Of a DNA stretch of 64,000 nucleotides, positions 27,479 to 35,300 are shown in pieces. The notes beneath the pieces are model-generated. The model saw only the letters and a program-made list of their open reading frames with translations, had not been told where the DNA came from and ran no database searches. Source of the DNA: Pseudomonas gingeri (GTDB lineage: Bacteria > Pseudomonadota > Gammaproteobacteria > Pseudomonadales > Pseudomonadaceae); NCBI RefSeq assembly GCF_013385635.1, contig NZ_JACAPR010000021.1:62001-126000 (forward strand), given 5' to 3'. A program made the position numbers and the translations under genes. Position 1 is the stretch's first letter; the number at the start of each line of letters is the position of its first letter.

Positions 27479-29928
27479 TCCCGCCCCTCCACCATCGCTA
27501 GCAACTTGTCCAAGCCATTGATGATGTCTTGCTCGGTGGTTTTGAGTGTGCCGATTAACTCAGCTACACTTTTGTCGCTCTTAAGTTGGGTGAAATCAAA
27601 AGGCTTGTACTGCCCAGCGGACAGATTCCACTCACGCGCCTCAATACAGTCAGGGTCGAGCAAGCCATCCTTGAGTGCGCCCTTGTCGTCGTAAAGCCCA
27701 TCGGCCAAAATTGCTTGCACATAGCTTGGGCGCACCCAGCCATCGGCATCGTGTGAGCCTATGAGCTGACCATCTTCGCTCTGCCATTCGTCGTTGCGCG
27801 CCCAGTCACGCACAGGCACCACCCAATGCTTGGCCGCGCTAAGCTCAGTGGCCTGATCAATAGCCAAGCTGCGCAGGGTGACGTCGAAGCCGTCGAGTTT
27901 GGCGACTTCGCGGGCCGTTTCAGTCAGCTTTTCTCTGATGTCATGTACCGCCATGGCCTTGGGCGGCTGATTGCCTCGCAATAGGCCCAGCACATAGACG
28001 TCGAGTTGAACCTCAGCGAGTGCTGCCTTAACTAAGTCTTTCCAGATCGAGAGCGCTGGAGAGTCTTCTTTTTCGAAAAAGGCCTCCATCTCACGGGCCA
28101 ATCTCTTGAATTCCGCCTCAAAGGGCTTAGACGCTTTTTTCCACGCATCTATGAGTTCGGAATCGCTGGTTTCTTCGGCAAGGCGTGCACTAATCGTGGC
28201 ATTCCAGGCCTTTTGTGCAGCTGGGGTAAATGCCTGAATTGCCAATTCAATCAACACACTCCCAGAGGCTGACCGCACCTTCTCTTCAGCCTCTTTGGGA
28301 TCGGCAGGAAGCTCGGGAAACAGCTCGCGAATACTCCACACCTGACCGTCCCACATACTGGTGTCGGCTAAAGCTGAAAATGCCTCACCAGCAGGCGTAA
28401 GCTTGTCGGCGGTATCGCGCAGCAGGGCCTGACGCCACCGCTCAGTGTAGAAGCGGGGTTGCAACAGCGTTTTCTCATTGAGCTGCGCGCCTGAGCGTCC
28501 TTGAGAAATCCAGGCTTTGAACTTTTCAAGCGCATCCCACAGGTCGTTCTGTTGGCCAGGACGGGCACTGCGCTTGGCATCTTTGGAGTAGCCGTCTTCC
28601 TCCACTTCATAAAACCAGACGTGTTCACTGAGTGGTGTGGCGTTGCTGGGCAAGATTTGTTTGTTGTCACGGCGTGTGACTTTTCTGAAAATCAAGACGG
28701 AGGTCTTAACGCCGGTGTAGGGCTGAAAGACCCCGCCTGGAAGAGAGATGATTCCCTCCACCACGTGCTCGGCAAGGAGCTCGCGGCGCAGGCGCACGTG
28801 AGCATCGGTATTACCGAACAGGACGCCCTCGGGAATGATCACTGCGCAGCGGCCACCAATATCCAGCAAGTCGAGCATCAACCATAAAAATAGAAGTTCG
28901 CTCTTATTGGTGATCGTGTCCCCTTTTTTCTTGCCGCCACCGCCGACACGCGGAAAAAGTAAGGTGTCGGGCTCAAGATCGCCGCTGTCGACCGTACCGG
29001 TAAAGGGTGGGTTGGCCAACACGAACTGGTAGCTGCCTGGCTCCAACAGCTCCTTGAGCTTGGCCTTTCCTTCGCGCTTACTGAGTGAGTCGCCCTGCAG
29101 CAAATGCGGGTCGGTGACGTCGTGCAGCACCAGGTTCATCCAGCCGATGCGGGCCATGGTCCGGTCGTTATCCAAGCCGACGAAATTGGCTCCGTTATGG
29201 ATAGCGGCGTATTGCTCAGATGTTGCCGCAGCGCCATCGGTACGATGTGGAGTGCCATCCCATTCGAGCACAAGGTTTTCTTGCGCTGAGTATTTGCGCA
29301 TCAGATGCTGCTGGGTACTAAACAGGAAGCCACCTGTTCCGGCGGCAGGGTCGATTACACGTTGACCAGGCTCGGGGTCGAGCAACTCCACCATAAACCG
29401 GATCAGATGACGTGGGGTGCGGAACTGGCCATTCTTACCCGCCGTAGCGACTTCGCTGAGTAGGTACTCAAAGGTGTCGCCCATGATGTCTTGGGCAGCA
29501 GAACCCTCACCAGCACGGGCGAAGAGTTGGTCGATAGCGTCAATAGCATCCGACAACACCTTGCCTTTGTTAGGATCGAGCTGAAAGTAAGCATCAGCCA
29601 TGCGGTTATTCAAGCTGGCCAGCTCAGTACCGTCAGCGCTAGTGTTGCTGAAATGTTTTTCGAGCTCGCGGAGCCAGGGAAACACTATGTCGATTAGGTG
29701 ACTCGGATTGGTTTTTTCATGGCGGATGTAGCTCCACCTACAACCTTCAAAACCAGTATAAATTGACTGAAAACCACGCTCTAGCCGCTTGAAATCTATG
29801 TCTTCTAGTCGCTTAAGAAAGAGTAGATAGGTGATCTGCTCGACTGCCACCAAGGGGTTGGTGAGGCCGGCAGCCCAGAAACGATTCCAGAGTTCGTCGA
29901 CTTTTTTCTTGATATGAGGGGCAAGCAT
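27475..29928 (-). CDS. hsdM: Type I restriction methyltransferase HsdM
   Basis: This N6-adenine methyltransferase forms the modification core with HsdS. The 817 residues have an HsdM N-terminal helical domain (VDELWNRFWAAGL), motif I DPAAGTGGF (193-201) and the catalytic NPPF (306-309). The family often has about 500 residues; here a C-terminal extension of about 300 residues (from about 500) is charged and helical. The start ATG is at 29926-29928. It lies 20 bases after hsdR. Confidence 0.95.
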   Translation of the reverse strand: MLAPHIKKKVDELWNRFWAAGLTNPLVAVEQITYLLFLKRLEDIDFKRLERGFQSIYTGFEGCRWSYIRHEKTNPSHLIDIVFPWLRELEKHFSNTSADGTELASLNNRMADAYFQLDPNKGKVLSDAIDAIDQLFARAGEGSAAQDIMGDTFEYLLSEVATAGKNGQFRTPRHLIRFMVELLDPEPGQRVIDPAAGTGGFLFSTQQHLMRKYSAQENLVLEWDGTPHRTDGAAATSEQYAAIHNGANFVGLDNDRTMARIGWMNLVLHDVTDPHLLQGDSLSKREGKAKLKELLEPGSYQFVLANPPFTGTVDSGDLEPDTLLFPRVGGGGKKKGDTITNKSELLFLWLMLDLLDIGGRCAVIIPEGVLFGNTDAHVRLRRELLAEHVVEGIISLPGGVFQPYTGVKTSVLIFRKVTRRDNKQILPSNATPLSEHVWFYEVEEDGYSKDAKRSARPGQQNDLWDALEKFKAWISQGRSGAQLNEKTLLQPRFYTERWRQALLRDTADKLTPAGEAFSALADTSMWDGQVWSIRELFPELPADPKEAEEKVRSASGSVLIELAIQAFTPAAQKAWNATISARLAEETSDSELIDAWKKASKPFEAEFKRLAREMEAFFEKEDSPALSIWKDLVKAALAEVQLDVYVLGLLRGNQPPKAMAVHDIREKLTETAREVAKLDGFDVTLRSLAIDQATELSAAKHWVVPVRDWARNDEWQSEDGQLIGSHDADGWVRPSYVQAILADGLYDDKGALKDGLLDPDCIEAREWNLSAGQYKPFDFTQLKSDKSVAELIGTLKTTEQDIINGLDKLLAMVEGRE

Positions 29929-29948
29929 TCAGCAGTGTCCTTGATGGA

Positions 29949-32681
29949 TCAGGCAGTCTCATCCAACAAGTTGTTGGTGAGATTGATGAGTTCGTCGATG
30001 TCTCGCGACGGAAATAGCGTTTCCACGCGCCCTACACGCGACAGCGGAGGTTCGTTGAGTGCAGCGCGGGTAATGCGCCCATGGCGCAGCACAGCAGCCT
30101 TTACGGCCCGCAGGAAGTTAAGTTGGTTGGCACGCAAATAGCCGTGTGCCGCAATGAACGCATCGAACGCGGTACTGATGCGCTGCTCTCGGTTAGGAAG
30201 GTGCGCACCTTCGCAAAGTATGTGGCGCAAGAAGTCGGCCAACGATGCGGTGGGAGCCTCAAAGGCCTTGCGCAAGGTGTCTTCGGTGACGAACAGATCA
30301 GCCTGGTTCAGCGTATCGCTGATTCGCTCCAATTCGTCATCGCCCAAATGCTCACCTTGCTTGAGCTTGGCCAACTCAGGAAGCTGGTCAGCCAATTGGC
30401 GCACCAGCGCCTCTACCTGCTCGCGATAGCTTTCGGCAAAAGCACCTTCGCCTGTGGGGCCGTAGATGATCCAACTGCGCTGGGTGATGCTGTCTGGCAG
30501 GTTGATTTCAACCGTGCGGCTGGGTGTGGTGGTGCGGTAGCGCATCAGCGGGGCGAATACATTTTGTAGTGTGACCAAACGCGCCATATCCAAGTGCTGC
30601 CAGAAGCCGGCCGACTGAACCCAGGCACGTTGTTCGGCTACACGTTGCACCTGAGGAATGTTTACGGCCAAACTATTAATCGCCTCGTGAATGCGCTCAC
30701 GCACTTTGGCCTGTTCGCTTGCATCACCTTTAAGCCAAGCCACTGAGAGACGCTCGCACCAAATGCGAAATTGAAGTTCATCCAGGCCAGCCAGTGGGGC
30801 TAGTCGCATCAGGGGGGCGATGGCTTGCGACAGGTGTTCAATTGCGCTTTGACTGGGCTTTGGCCATTGCGCTGCCAGCGCGTCGAGCTCGTCCCAGTGC
30901 GGACGTACATTGATGCTGTGACGGGGCAACGCCTGCAGCATCGCCTGCAGATCGGCAATGGTGGCTTGTGTGTCTTGCAGCTGTGCTTCCAGGAGTTGCC
31001 ACTTCTCAAGCTGCAGTCGGAACAGGCGAACCGGTAGCGGTTCGCTGGGATGGTCGACCTCGCCGTCGGGTTTGAGCTTGAAATACGCGAAGTTTTTCCA
31101 GTGATCGATGATCAAGAAATCTTTCTTGATCTCACCGGTGGCCTTGTCGGTATGCAGCCGCGTGCCGCGCCCGATCATCTGCCAGAACTTAACCTTGCTA
31201 AATACGGGCTTCGCGAAGACCAAGTTTTGGATGGCGGGGACGTCTACGCCGGTGTCGAGCATGTCCACCGAAATAGCCACACGCGGCATCGTGCGGTACT
31301 TGAAATCATCCAGGGTCGCGTCAGCGCGCTCCATATGGCTATCGATAATTTCAGCCATGCCTTGGCGCTGCAGCTCAGGATACAGACGGTTAAATCCCTC
31401 GTAGAGCCGCTTTGCATGGGCGTGGCTGACGGCGAAGATGATGGACTTGTGTGGTAGACCGCGCACATCTTTGCGGCTCTTATCCATAAACTCTCGCACC
31501 ATGGCGTCATTGGTGCCTTGGTTGATGATTCCCTTTTCGATGTCACTGCCATCGAAGTTGAGCTCATCAAGCTCAACGCCTTGATCGCGAGCCATCTGTT
31601 TCAAGGGCTCGGGTAGTGCGTCACCTTGGATGCCCTGAAGTTGAAAATTGGTTTGTGCATCCAGCACGCGGTAGTTGACCAGGTTCTGGTCGGCAATCGC
31701 TTGCTCGTAGCTGTAGTAGTAGCTGGGCGCGCCGTCACCACAATCAAACAGTTCGAAAGTGTTGTGATCGATGTAGTCAGTGGGGGTCGCGGTCAGCCCG
31801 AGCTGGATGGCGTCGAAGTGATCGAAGACGGCCTTATATCGTTGGTAGATAGAGCGGTGGCTTTCATCGGCCACGATCAGATCGTAGTAACCCACCGACA
31901 GGCGCGAATAAACCTGCATCATGCTGGGGTAAGTCGAGAACTGAATGCGTGCACCGGAGGTTTCGCCGGACTCGATGCGAGCCAAACTCTCGTTGGGTAA
32001 GTGGGACTTGAACTCCGACATAGCTTGGCGCACTAATTCCCGGCGGTCGGCCAGGAATAGGACTCGCTGTATGCGCTTTGATCGCAGCAAAGTATCAACA
32101 AGGGCGATGGTCGTCCGGGTCTTACCTGTGCCTGTAGCCATCACCAGCAAGAATTTGCGCTTGGCCGCATCTACCCCTTCAGTGACACGCCGAATAGCTT
32201 CGTTCTGATAATCGCGGCCTGCGATCGCAGCGCTGATGGTGACACCGCCCAGCGGCTGAGCAAACTGCCGCTGATGGCGCAGTCGCTCTAAGTCGTCTCG
32301 CGTGTAGAACCCCGAGATTTTTCGGGGCGCATAACGCTCACGATCCCAGAATTGAATCTCTTTGCCGTTGGTGAGAAAAATGAAGGGGTCGTTACCGAAT
32401 TTGGCCTTGATTGCGTCTGCGTAGTCAGCGGCCTGACGCTTTCCAGCAAGCTCATCACGCGATGACCGCTTGGCCTCGATTACAGCAATCGGATTGCCAT
32501 CTGAACCGAGAAGAACGTAGTCAGCAAATTGCTCGTTGCCATAGTTGCCGGCGGGCTCGGCTGTTTTGAGCAAAAATTCTTCGACAAGAGTCCGCCGACT
32601 TTGAGACCAGCCAGCATGAGCAAGCTGAGAGTCGATGACCTGAGCTCTTGTTTGCGCTTCATTGTGGCTCGGAGTAGTCAT
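29949..32681 (-). CDS. hsdR: Type I restriction endonuclease/helicase HsdR
   Basis: This is the motor and nuclease subunit that translocates and cuts unmodified DNA. The 910 residues have an N-terminal PD-(D/E)xK nuclease (ADYVLLGSDGNPIAVIEAKR, Glu69 and Lys71), a SF2 helicase with Walker A ATGTGKT (182-188), DESH (272-275) and TATP (297-300), and a C-terminal HsdM/HsdS contact region. The size and motifs match EcoEI-like HsdR proteins. It overlaps the upstream HTH gene by ATGA. Confidence 0.95.
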   Translation of the reverse strand: MTTPSHNEAQTRAQVIDSQLAHAGWSQSRRTLVEEFLLKTAEPAGNYGNEQFADYVLLGSDGNPIAVIEAKRSSRDELAGKRQAADYADAIKAKFGNDPFIFLTNGKEIQFWDRERYAPRKISGFYTRDDLERLRHQRQFAQPLGGVTISAAIAGRDYQNEAIRRVTEGVDAAKRKFLLVMATGTGKTRTTIALVDTLLRSKRIQRVLFLADRRELVRQAMSEFKSHLPNESLARIESGETSGARIQFSTYPSMMQVYSRLSVGYYDLIVADESHRSIYQRYKAVFDHFDAIQLGLTATPTDYIDHNTFELFDCGDGAPSYYYSYEQAIADQNLVNYRVLDAQTNFQLQGIQGDALPEPLKQMARDQGVELDELNFDGSDIEKGIINQGTNDAMVREFMDKSRKDVRGLPHKSIIFAVSHAHAKRLYEGFNRLYPELQRQGMAEIIDSHMERADATLDDFKYRTMPRVAISVDMLDTGVDVPAIQNLVFAKPVFSKVKFWQMIGRGTRLHTDKATGEIKKDFLIIDHWKNFAYFKLKPDGEVDHPSEPLPVRLFRLQLEKWQLLEAQLQDTQATIADLQAMLQALPRHSINVRPHWDELDALAAQWPKPSQSAIEHLSQAIAPLMRLAPLAGLDELQFRIWCERLSVAWLKGDASEQAKVRERIHEAINSLAVNIPQVQRVAEQRAWVQSAGFWQHLDMARLVTLQNVFAPLMRYRTTTPSRTVEINLPDSITQRSWIIYGPTGEGAFAESYREQVEALVRQLADQLPELAKLKQGEHLGDDELERISDTLNQADLFVTEDTLRKAFEAPTASLADFLRHILCEGAHLPNREQRISTAFDAFIAAHGYLRANQLNFLRAVKAAVLRHGRITRAALNEPPLSRVGRVETLFPSRDIDELINLTNNLLDETA

Positions 32682-32881
32682 TGCTCATTCCCTGAGTTTT
32701 GGTGCTCGTCTGCGCCACCCGCACGCACCCACTCATCGACCTCAGATAGCTGAAACTTCCACAGACGACCAACTTTGTGCGCCGGCAAAGCCTTACGCTC
32801 GCGCCAGCGATACACCGTGTCTTTGGCCACCCCCAAGTGAAGGGAAACCTGTTCGGCAGTGACCCAAGGTTCAGTGTTCAT
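32678..32881 (-). CDS. Small helix-turn-helix (excisionase-like) regulator
   Basis: This 67-residue DNA-binding protein has a MerR/excisionase-type winged helix (WVTAEQVSLHLGVAKDTVYRWRERKALPAHKVGRLWKFQLSEVDEWV). It heads the hsdR-hsdM-hsdS-ATPase-HNH operon and overlaps hsdR by 4 bases. It could control the operon so that methylation precedes restriction, or serve as the island's excision factor. ATG 32879-32881 is chosen; a TTG 15 bases upstream is possible. Confidence 0.82.
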   Translation of the reverse strand: MNTEPWVTAEQVSLHLGVAKDTVYRWRERKALPAHKVGRLWKFQLSEVDEWVRAGGADEHQNSGNEQ

Positions 32882-33101
32882 TATGGTTACGCTCAAGCTT
32901 AAGCAGCCATAGTCGTTTAAAGTCGGCTGAAGTCTATCAGCATGACGGACACTGCTGTAGTGATTCGCCGGTAAAAAACGCTGAAAAGCGCTGCACCTGG
33001 GAGCAGGATTCAGAAGAACCAGCTATCGGCCCTCTAAGACATCCCCATCAGCAACCAGCTGATGCTCGTCGACCAAGCCGAGATAGGTCGCAATGAACTG
33101 A

Positions 33102-33311
33102 AGGCGCAATCACGGAATCAAGAGGCGCTGGAACCGTGAGCAATTCGCCGAGCGCTCCGCTTGCAAGAAGCAGGTCAACGTCCTGCTATCCATAATTTTG
33201 ATCGCCCGAATCGACTCGCTAGCCAAGCAGCACGGCGTGAAACGCGCCCAAATCATTGAGACCCTGGTGAGCAGTAATTCTGACGCTAGCGTGCCCCTTC
33301 ATGTCGATTAA
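33102..33311 (+). pseudogene. Remnant of a ribbon-helix-helix-like gene
   Basis: In one frame the sequence reads RRWNREQFAERSACKKQVNVL, then IARIDSLAKQHGVKRAQIIETL, then a stop at 33309. This has the shape of a short ribbon-helix-helix DNA-binding protein. There is no start codon with a ribosome site, and a stop lies just upstream, so it is probably broken. Confidence 0.5.
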
Positions 33312-33389
33312 AAGAGGTTGCGCCGGCAGGGATGATCGGAAGAACCTCTAGATCCATATCAGCATGCCGAGCTCGTTTTCAACCAGCCA

Positions 33390-33410
33390 GGTATTCCAAA
33401 AGGTATTCCA
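33390..33410. promoter_or_regulatory. Tandem GGTATTCCA sites near attR
   Basis: GGTATTCCA at 33390-33398 and 33402-33410 has the same 12-base period as the pair at 17836-17856 beside attL. It lies 55 bases inside the right end of the island. Confidence 0.65.
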
Positions 33411-33464
33411 CCGAGCTTTACACCAAAGATCTTCTTTCCATATTTCAAACATATAACCGATAGT

Positions 33465-33488
33465 TTCAAATCCCCCCGGCCCACCAAA
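33465..33488 (+). other. attR: copy of the ssrA 3' end, right end of genomic island
   Basis: TTCAAATCCCCCCGGC then CCACCAAA repeats the ssrA 3' end at 17700-17724 except for one missing T. It marks the right boundary of the 15.8-kb island. DNA to the right belongs to the chromosome or to the next mobile unit. Confidence 0.9.
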
Positions 33489-33503
33489 CAAGCTAGACAG
33501 ATC

Positions 33504-33535
33504 AGGCACTGAGCGATTCGCGAAGTGCCTTTTTT
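33504..33535 (+). terminator. Hairpin with T-run before the first 79-codon gene
   Basis: AGGCACT and AGTGCCT pair around a loop holding GCGATTCGC, followed by seven T. A copy with changed stem bases (AAAGTCA/TGACTTT) lies at 60955-60985. The stem is kept although the sequence differs. Confidence 0.8.
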
Positions 33536-33804
33536 GTGCCCGAACGAATCAGGGGAAGGAAGACATGCCACAAGAAAGGCTCGACCTGTTACGGCTTCCA
33601 AAACCCATCCGCGACCCGATCAACGACCTGGTCCGCGCCCTCAACGCCACCAGCACCGTCGCGGACGTGGAAGCAGAAAGGGCCATCCAGATCACCCTGA
33701 TCGGCGGCCTGGAAAGCGCCAGGCGCCTGCGACCAGCCGATATCGAAGCGCTCTACATCATCTTTGACGATGCCGTGGAGGCGAAGTTGAAGCAGTTGGT
33801 GTGA
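33511..33804 (+). repeat. Direct repeat, copy 1 (about 294 bp)
   Basis: This stretch is repeated in the same orientation at 60963-61257 with a handful of changes and one 1-base indel. It covers part of the hairpin, the leader and the whole 79-codon gene. The two copies bracket the 27-kb catabolic region. Confidence 0.92.
33565..33804 (+). CDS. 79-residue protein of unknown function, copy 1
   Basis: The protein starts MPQERLDLLRLPKPIRDPIND and appears helical, with an Asp/Glu-rich C-terminus. It differs from the copy at 61018-61257 at only 3 of 79 positions. GGAAGGAAGAC precedes the ATG. In both copies a c4-like RNA element follows downstream. No domain is recognised. Confidence 0.75.
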   Translation: MPQERLDLLRLPKPIRDPINDLVRALNATSTVADVEAERAIQITLIGGLESARRLRPADIEALYIIFDDAVEAKLKQLV

Positions 33805-33948
33805 GGGTGGTGAGTTCAAAGAAACAAAATGCGACAAACAGATCCCACCCCGCCAACAAGACACCCCCACAAAATTATCGGATACTTCGCACGCCATCTT
33901 GGTCTATGACCGACTGAGCAATGCTCCCCCCTTCGTTAGGCTGGTCGA

Positions 33949-34000
33949 GTCACAGGCATACCTGTGACCGGGTGTCGCAACCTGAACTCATATACGAAGG
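33949..34000 (+). promoter_or_regulatory. Upstream pairing sites (b1, a1) of c4-like locus 1
   Basis: A perfect 8-bp hairpin (GTCACAGG cata CCTGTGAC, 33949-33968) is followed by GTCGCAA (33974-33980, b1) and TATACGAAGG (33991-34000, a1). Both can pair with loops of the c4-like RNA at 34059-34138. Phage P1 has the same arrangement. Confidence 0.65.
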
Positions 34001-34058
34001 CGCGGTAGCTCCGTAACGATGTAGTCAGCGCTTCTGGCGTATGGCAGCTGCGTTCTAT

Positions 34059-34138
34059 GGTGGACCGCGCGAGGCAGGCTTCGGCTTGGCCGGTGTTCCT
34101 TCGTGTACCGGTTTGCGACCCTCGCGTGGTCTGCCACC
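34059..34138 (+). ncRNA. c4-like antisense RNA, locus 1
   Basis: The core opens with GGTGG and closes with CCACC, with two inner stems (GGCAGGC-TTCG-GCTTGGCC and CCGGT...ACCGG). This is the fold of the c4 antisense RNA of phages P1 and P7. The loop TCCTTCGTG (34097-34105) is the exact complement of CACGAAGGA at the ribosome site of the next gene (34178-34186). TTGCGAC (34113-34119) complements GTCGCAA at 33974-33980 and 34147-34153. It should repress translation of the downstream frame. Confidence 0.8.
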
Positions 34139-34146
34139 CTCACCGT

Positions 34147-34187
34147 GTCGCAACGGCGGATGGCAGTTCCTTAACCCCACGAAGGAG
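34147..34187 (+). promoter_or_regulatory. Target sites b2/a2 with Shine-Dalgarno of the leader frame
   Basis: GTCGCAA (34147-34153) and CACGAAGGA (34178-34186) are complementary to the c4-like RNA loops. GAAGGAG (34181-34187) lies 9 bases before the ATG at 34197, so pairing would hide the ribosome site. Confidence 0.72.
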
Positions 34188-34196
34188 ATAAGGAGA

Positions 34197-34283
34197 ATGG
34201 TCTATCCCCCTTTCATGCCCGGGCACCGCCTATTACATCGGGTGTTAGCGCAATCCGATCACGGAGACCTACTCCATGATTGA
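34197..34283 (+). CDS. 28-residue leader peptide coupled to the next gene
   Basis: A strong ribosome site precedes MVYPPFMPGHRLLHRVLAQSDHGDLLHD. Its stop overlaps the ATG at 34276 (8 bases shared), so translation of the next gene would depend on it. This mirrors icd, the small frame coupled to ant in the phage P1 immI operon. The same frame is open further upstream, across the RNA element, but that is not taken as coding. Confidence 0.65.
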   Translation: MVYPPFMPGHRLLHRVLAQSDHGDLLHD

Positions 34284-34800
34284 TCGCTTATTGCTCTCCC
34301 GCTTACCCACACCCACCCCGATCAAACTCGCCTCCCTGAGCCCTACCGAAGCGGTCGATCATTTACGTCATGCCGCCCACCTTTGCCTGGACGGTGCCCG
34401 AACCCTGGCCTTTCAGAATGACCAACAACAGGAACTAGGCAACAAACTGATCCTCGATGCCATTGCCTTTTATGACACGGCACTCCTCCGACAACGTCAT
34501 CCCACCTCACTCACGCCAACCGCCACCACCCGCTTCAACGCCTGCGCCGATCCACTGCCTGGAAGCCCCACGCCCTGGGAAAAGCAGTTCGCCCACGAAA
34601 TCGCCAGCGGCGCACGCTGCGCCGGGCGTTGGGTAGAACGGCAAACCACCCAGCCTCTATGGTGGGAACTGATCAAAGCGCGTCGTGACTATCCGGAAGG
34701 TGATCGACGCGAGGCGTTCGAAGCCGGTTTTCTACGTTATCTGCAGCAGCGACTGATCGCAGCGCAATACCGGAGCGCACGCAGTCTATCGCCTCGTTGA
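34276..34800 (+). CDS. Unknown protein under c4-like control
   Basis: This 174-residue protein has a helical middle (EAVDHLRHAAHLCLDGARTLA...LILDAIAFYDTALL) and a charged C-terminus (RRDYPEGDRREAFEAGFLRYLQQRL). The middle weakly recalls the DUF6124 protein at 61622, which occupies the same place in the second c4-like locus. No function is recognised. It follows a leader frame with 8 bases of overlap. Confidence 0.75.
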   Translation: MIDRLLLSRLPTPTPIKLASLSPTEAVDHLRHAAHLCLDGARTLAFQNDQQQELGNKLILDAIAFYDTALLRQRHPTSLTPTATTRFNACADPLPGSPTPWEKQFAHEIASGARCAGRWVERQTTQPLWWELIKARRDYPEGDRREAFEAGFLRYLQQRLIAAQYRSARSLSPR

Positions 34801-34810
34801 GCATATAGGC

Positions 34811-34828
34811 GGCAACGTTCGCGTTGCC
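34811..34828 (+). terminator. Small hairpin after the 174-residue gene
   Basis: GGCAACG-TTCG-CGTTGCC is a perfect stem with a stable UUCG loop, 10 bases after the stop. A weak T-rich stretch follows. It is a probable terminator. Confidence 0.6.
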
Positions 34829-34911
34829 GGCCTCTTTGATTTCCAGAAGCCCCCCCCTAGAAAGTCAGACAGGTCTTTTAGTGAACATCCAAGTGATCTG
34901 CTCTGATAAAC

Positions 34912-35097
34912 ATGAACCAGCGCCGGGTAGAAGCCAGAAAAATTGATATTCCTAGACTGACTCCACCAACCTGGCAGTCGGTACTGGATCATGAATATGA
35001 GGCGTGGGATAACGCTCCGTTTAATATAGATACTGCCCTGGCGTCTCCGGCGCAGGCAGTGGCGATGATCACCGAACGATTTTTATCTAAGGAGTAG
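34912..35097 (+). CDS. Small protein of unknown function
   Basis: A 61-residue frame (MNQRRVEARKIDIPRLTPPTWQSVLDHEYEAWDNAPF...) has an acidic C-terminal half. No good ribosome site or domain is visible, so it may not be real. Confidence 0.35.
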   Translation: MNQRRVEARKIDIPRLTPPTWQSVLDHEYEAWDNAPFNIDTALASPAQAVAMITERFLSKE

Positions 35098-35300
35098 GGC
35101 CCGCTAAAAGTTCAAGGTCGCGAGGTGTGATTAGCAGACGCTTACAGTTAAAAGCGAGCCCGCTGCCTACCCCCTAGAAACCGAAAAGCCCTGCTGTCCG
35201 AGAGGACAACAGAGCTTTGGCATGCGAGGCAACGTAGCGTGAACCAGTCAACCCTTATCGGGCTAGAACCGACCCTAAAAGTTTTGACCACTCAATTCAG
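35098..35300. other. Intergenic stretch with an imperfect hairpin
   Basis: An imperfect stem at about 35182-35216 (AAAGC...GCTTT around GGACA/TGTCC) may terminate transcription in either direction. Nothing else is recognised. Confidence 0.4.

Larger units (their letters stand above)
32882..33464. other. Intergenic region at the right end of the island
   Basis: It holds the promoter region of the restriction operon, a decayed frame at about 33102-33311, and the GGTATTCCA pair beside attR. No intact gene is seen. Confidence 0.6.

Noticed and set aside
34041..34196. Extension of the 28-codon leader frame through the RNA element
   Set aside because: The c4-like structure explains this sequence, and the strong ribosome site is at 34181-34187, directly before ATG 34197.
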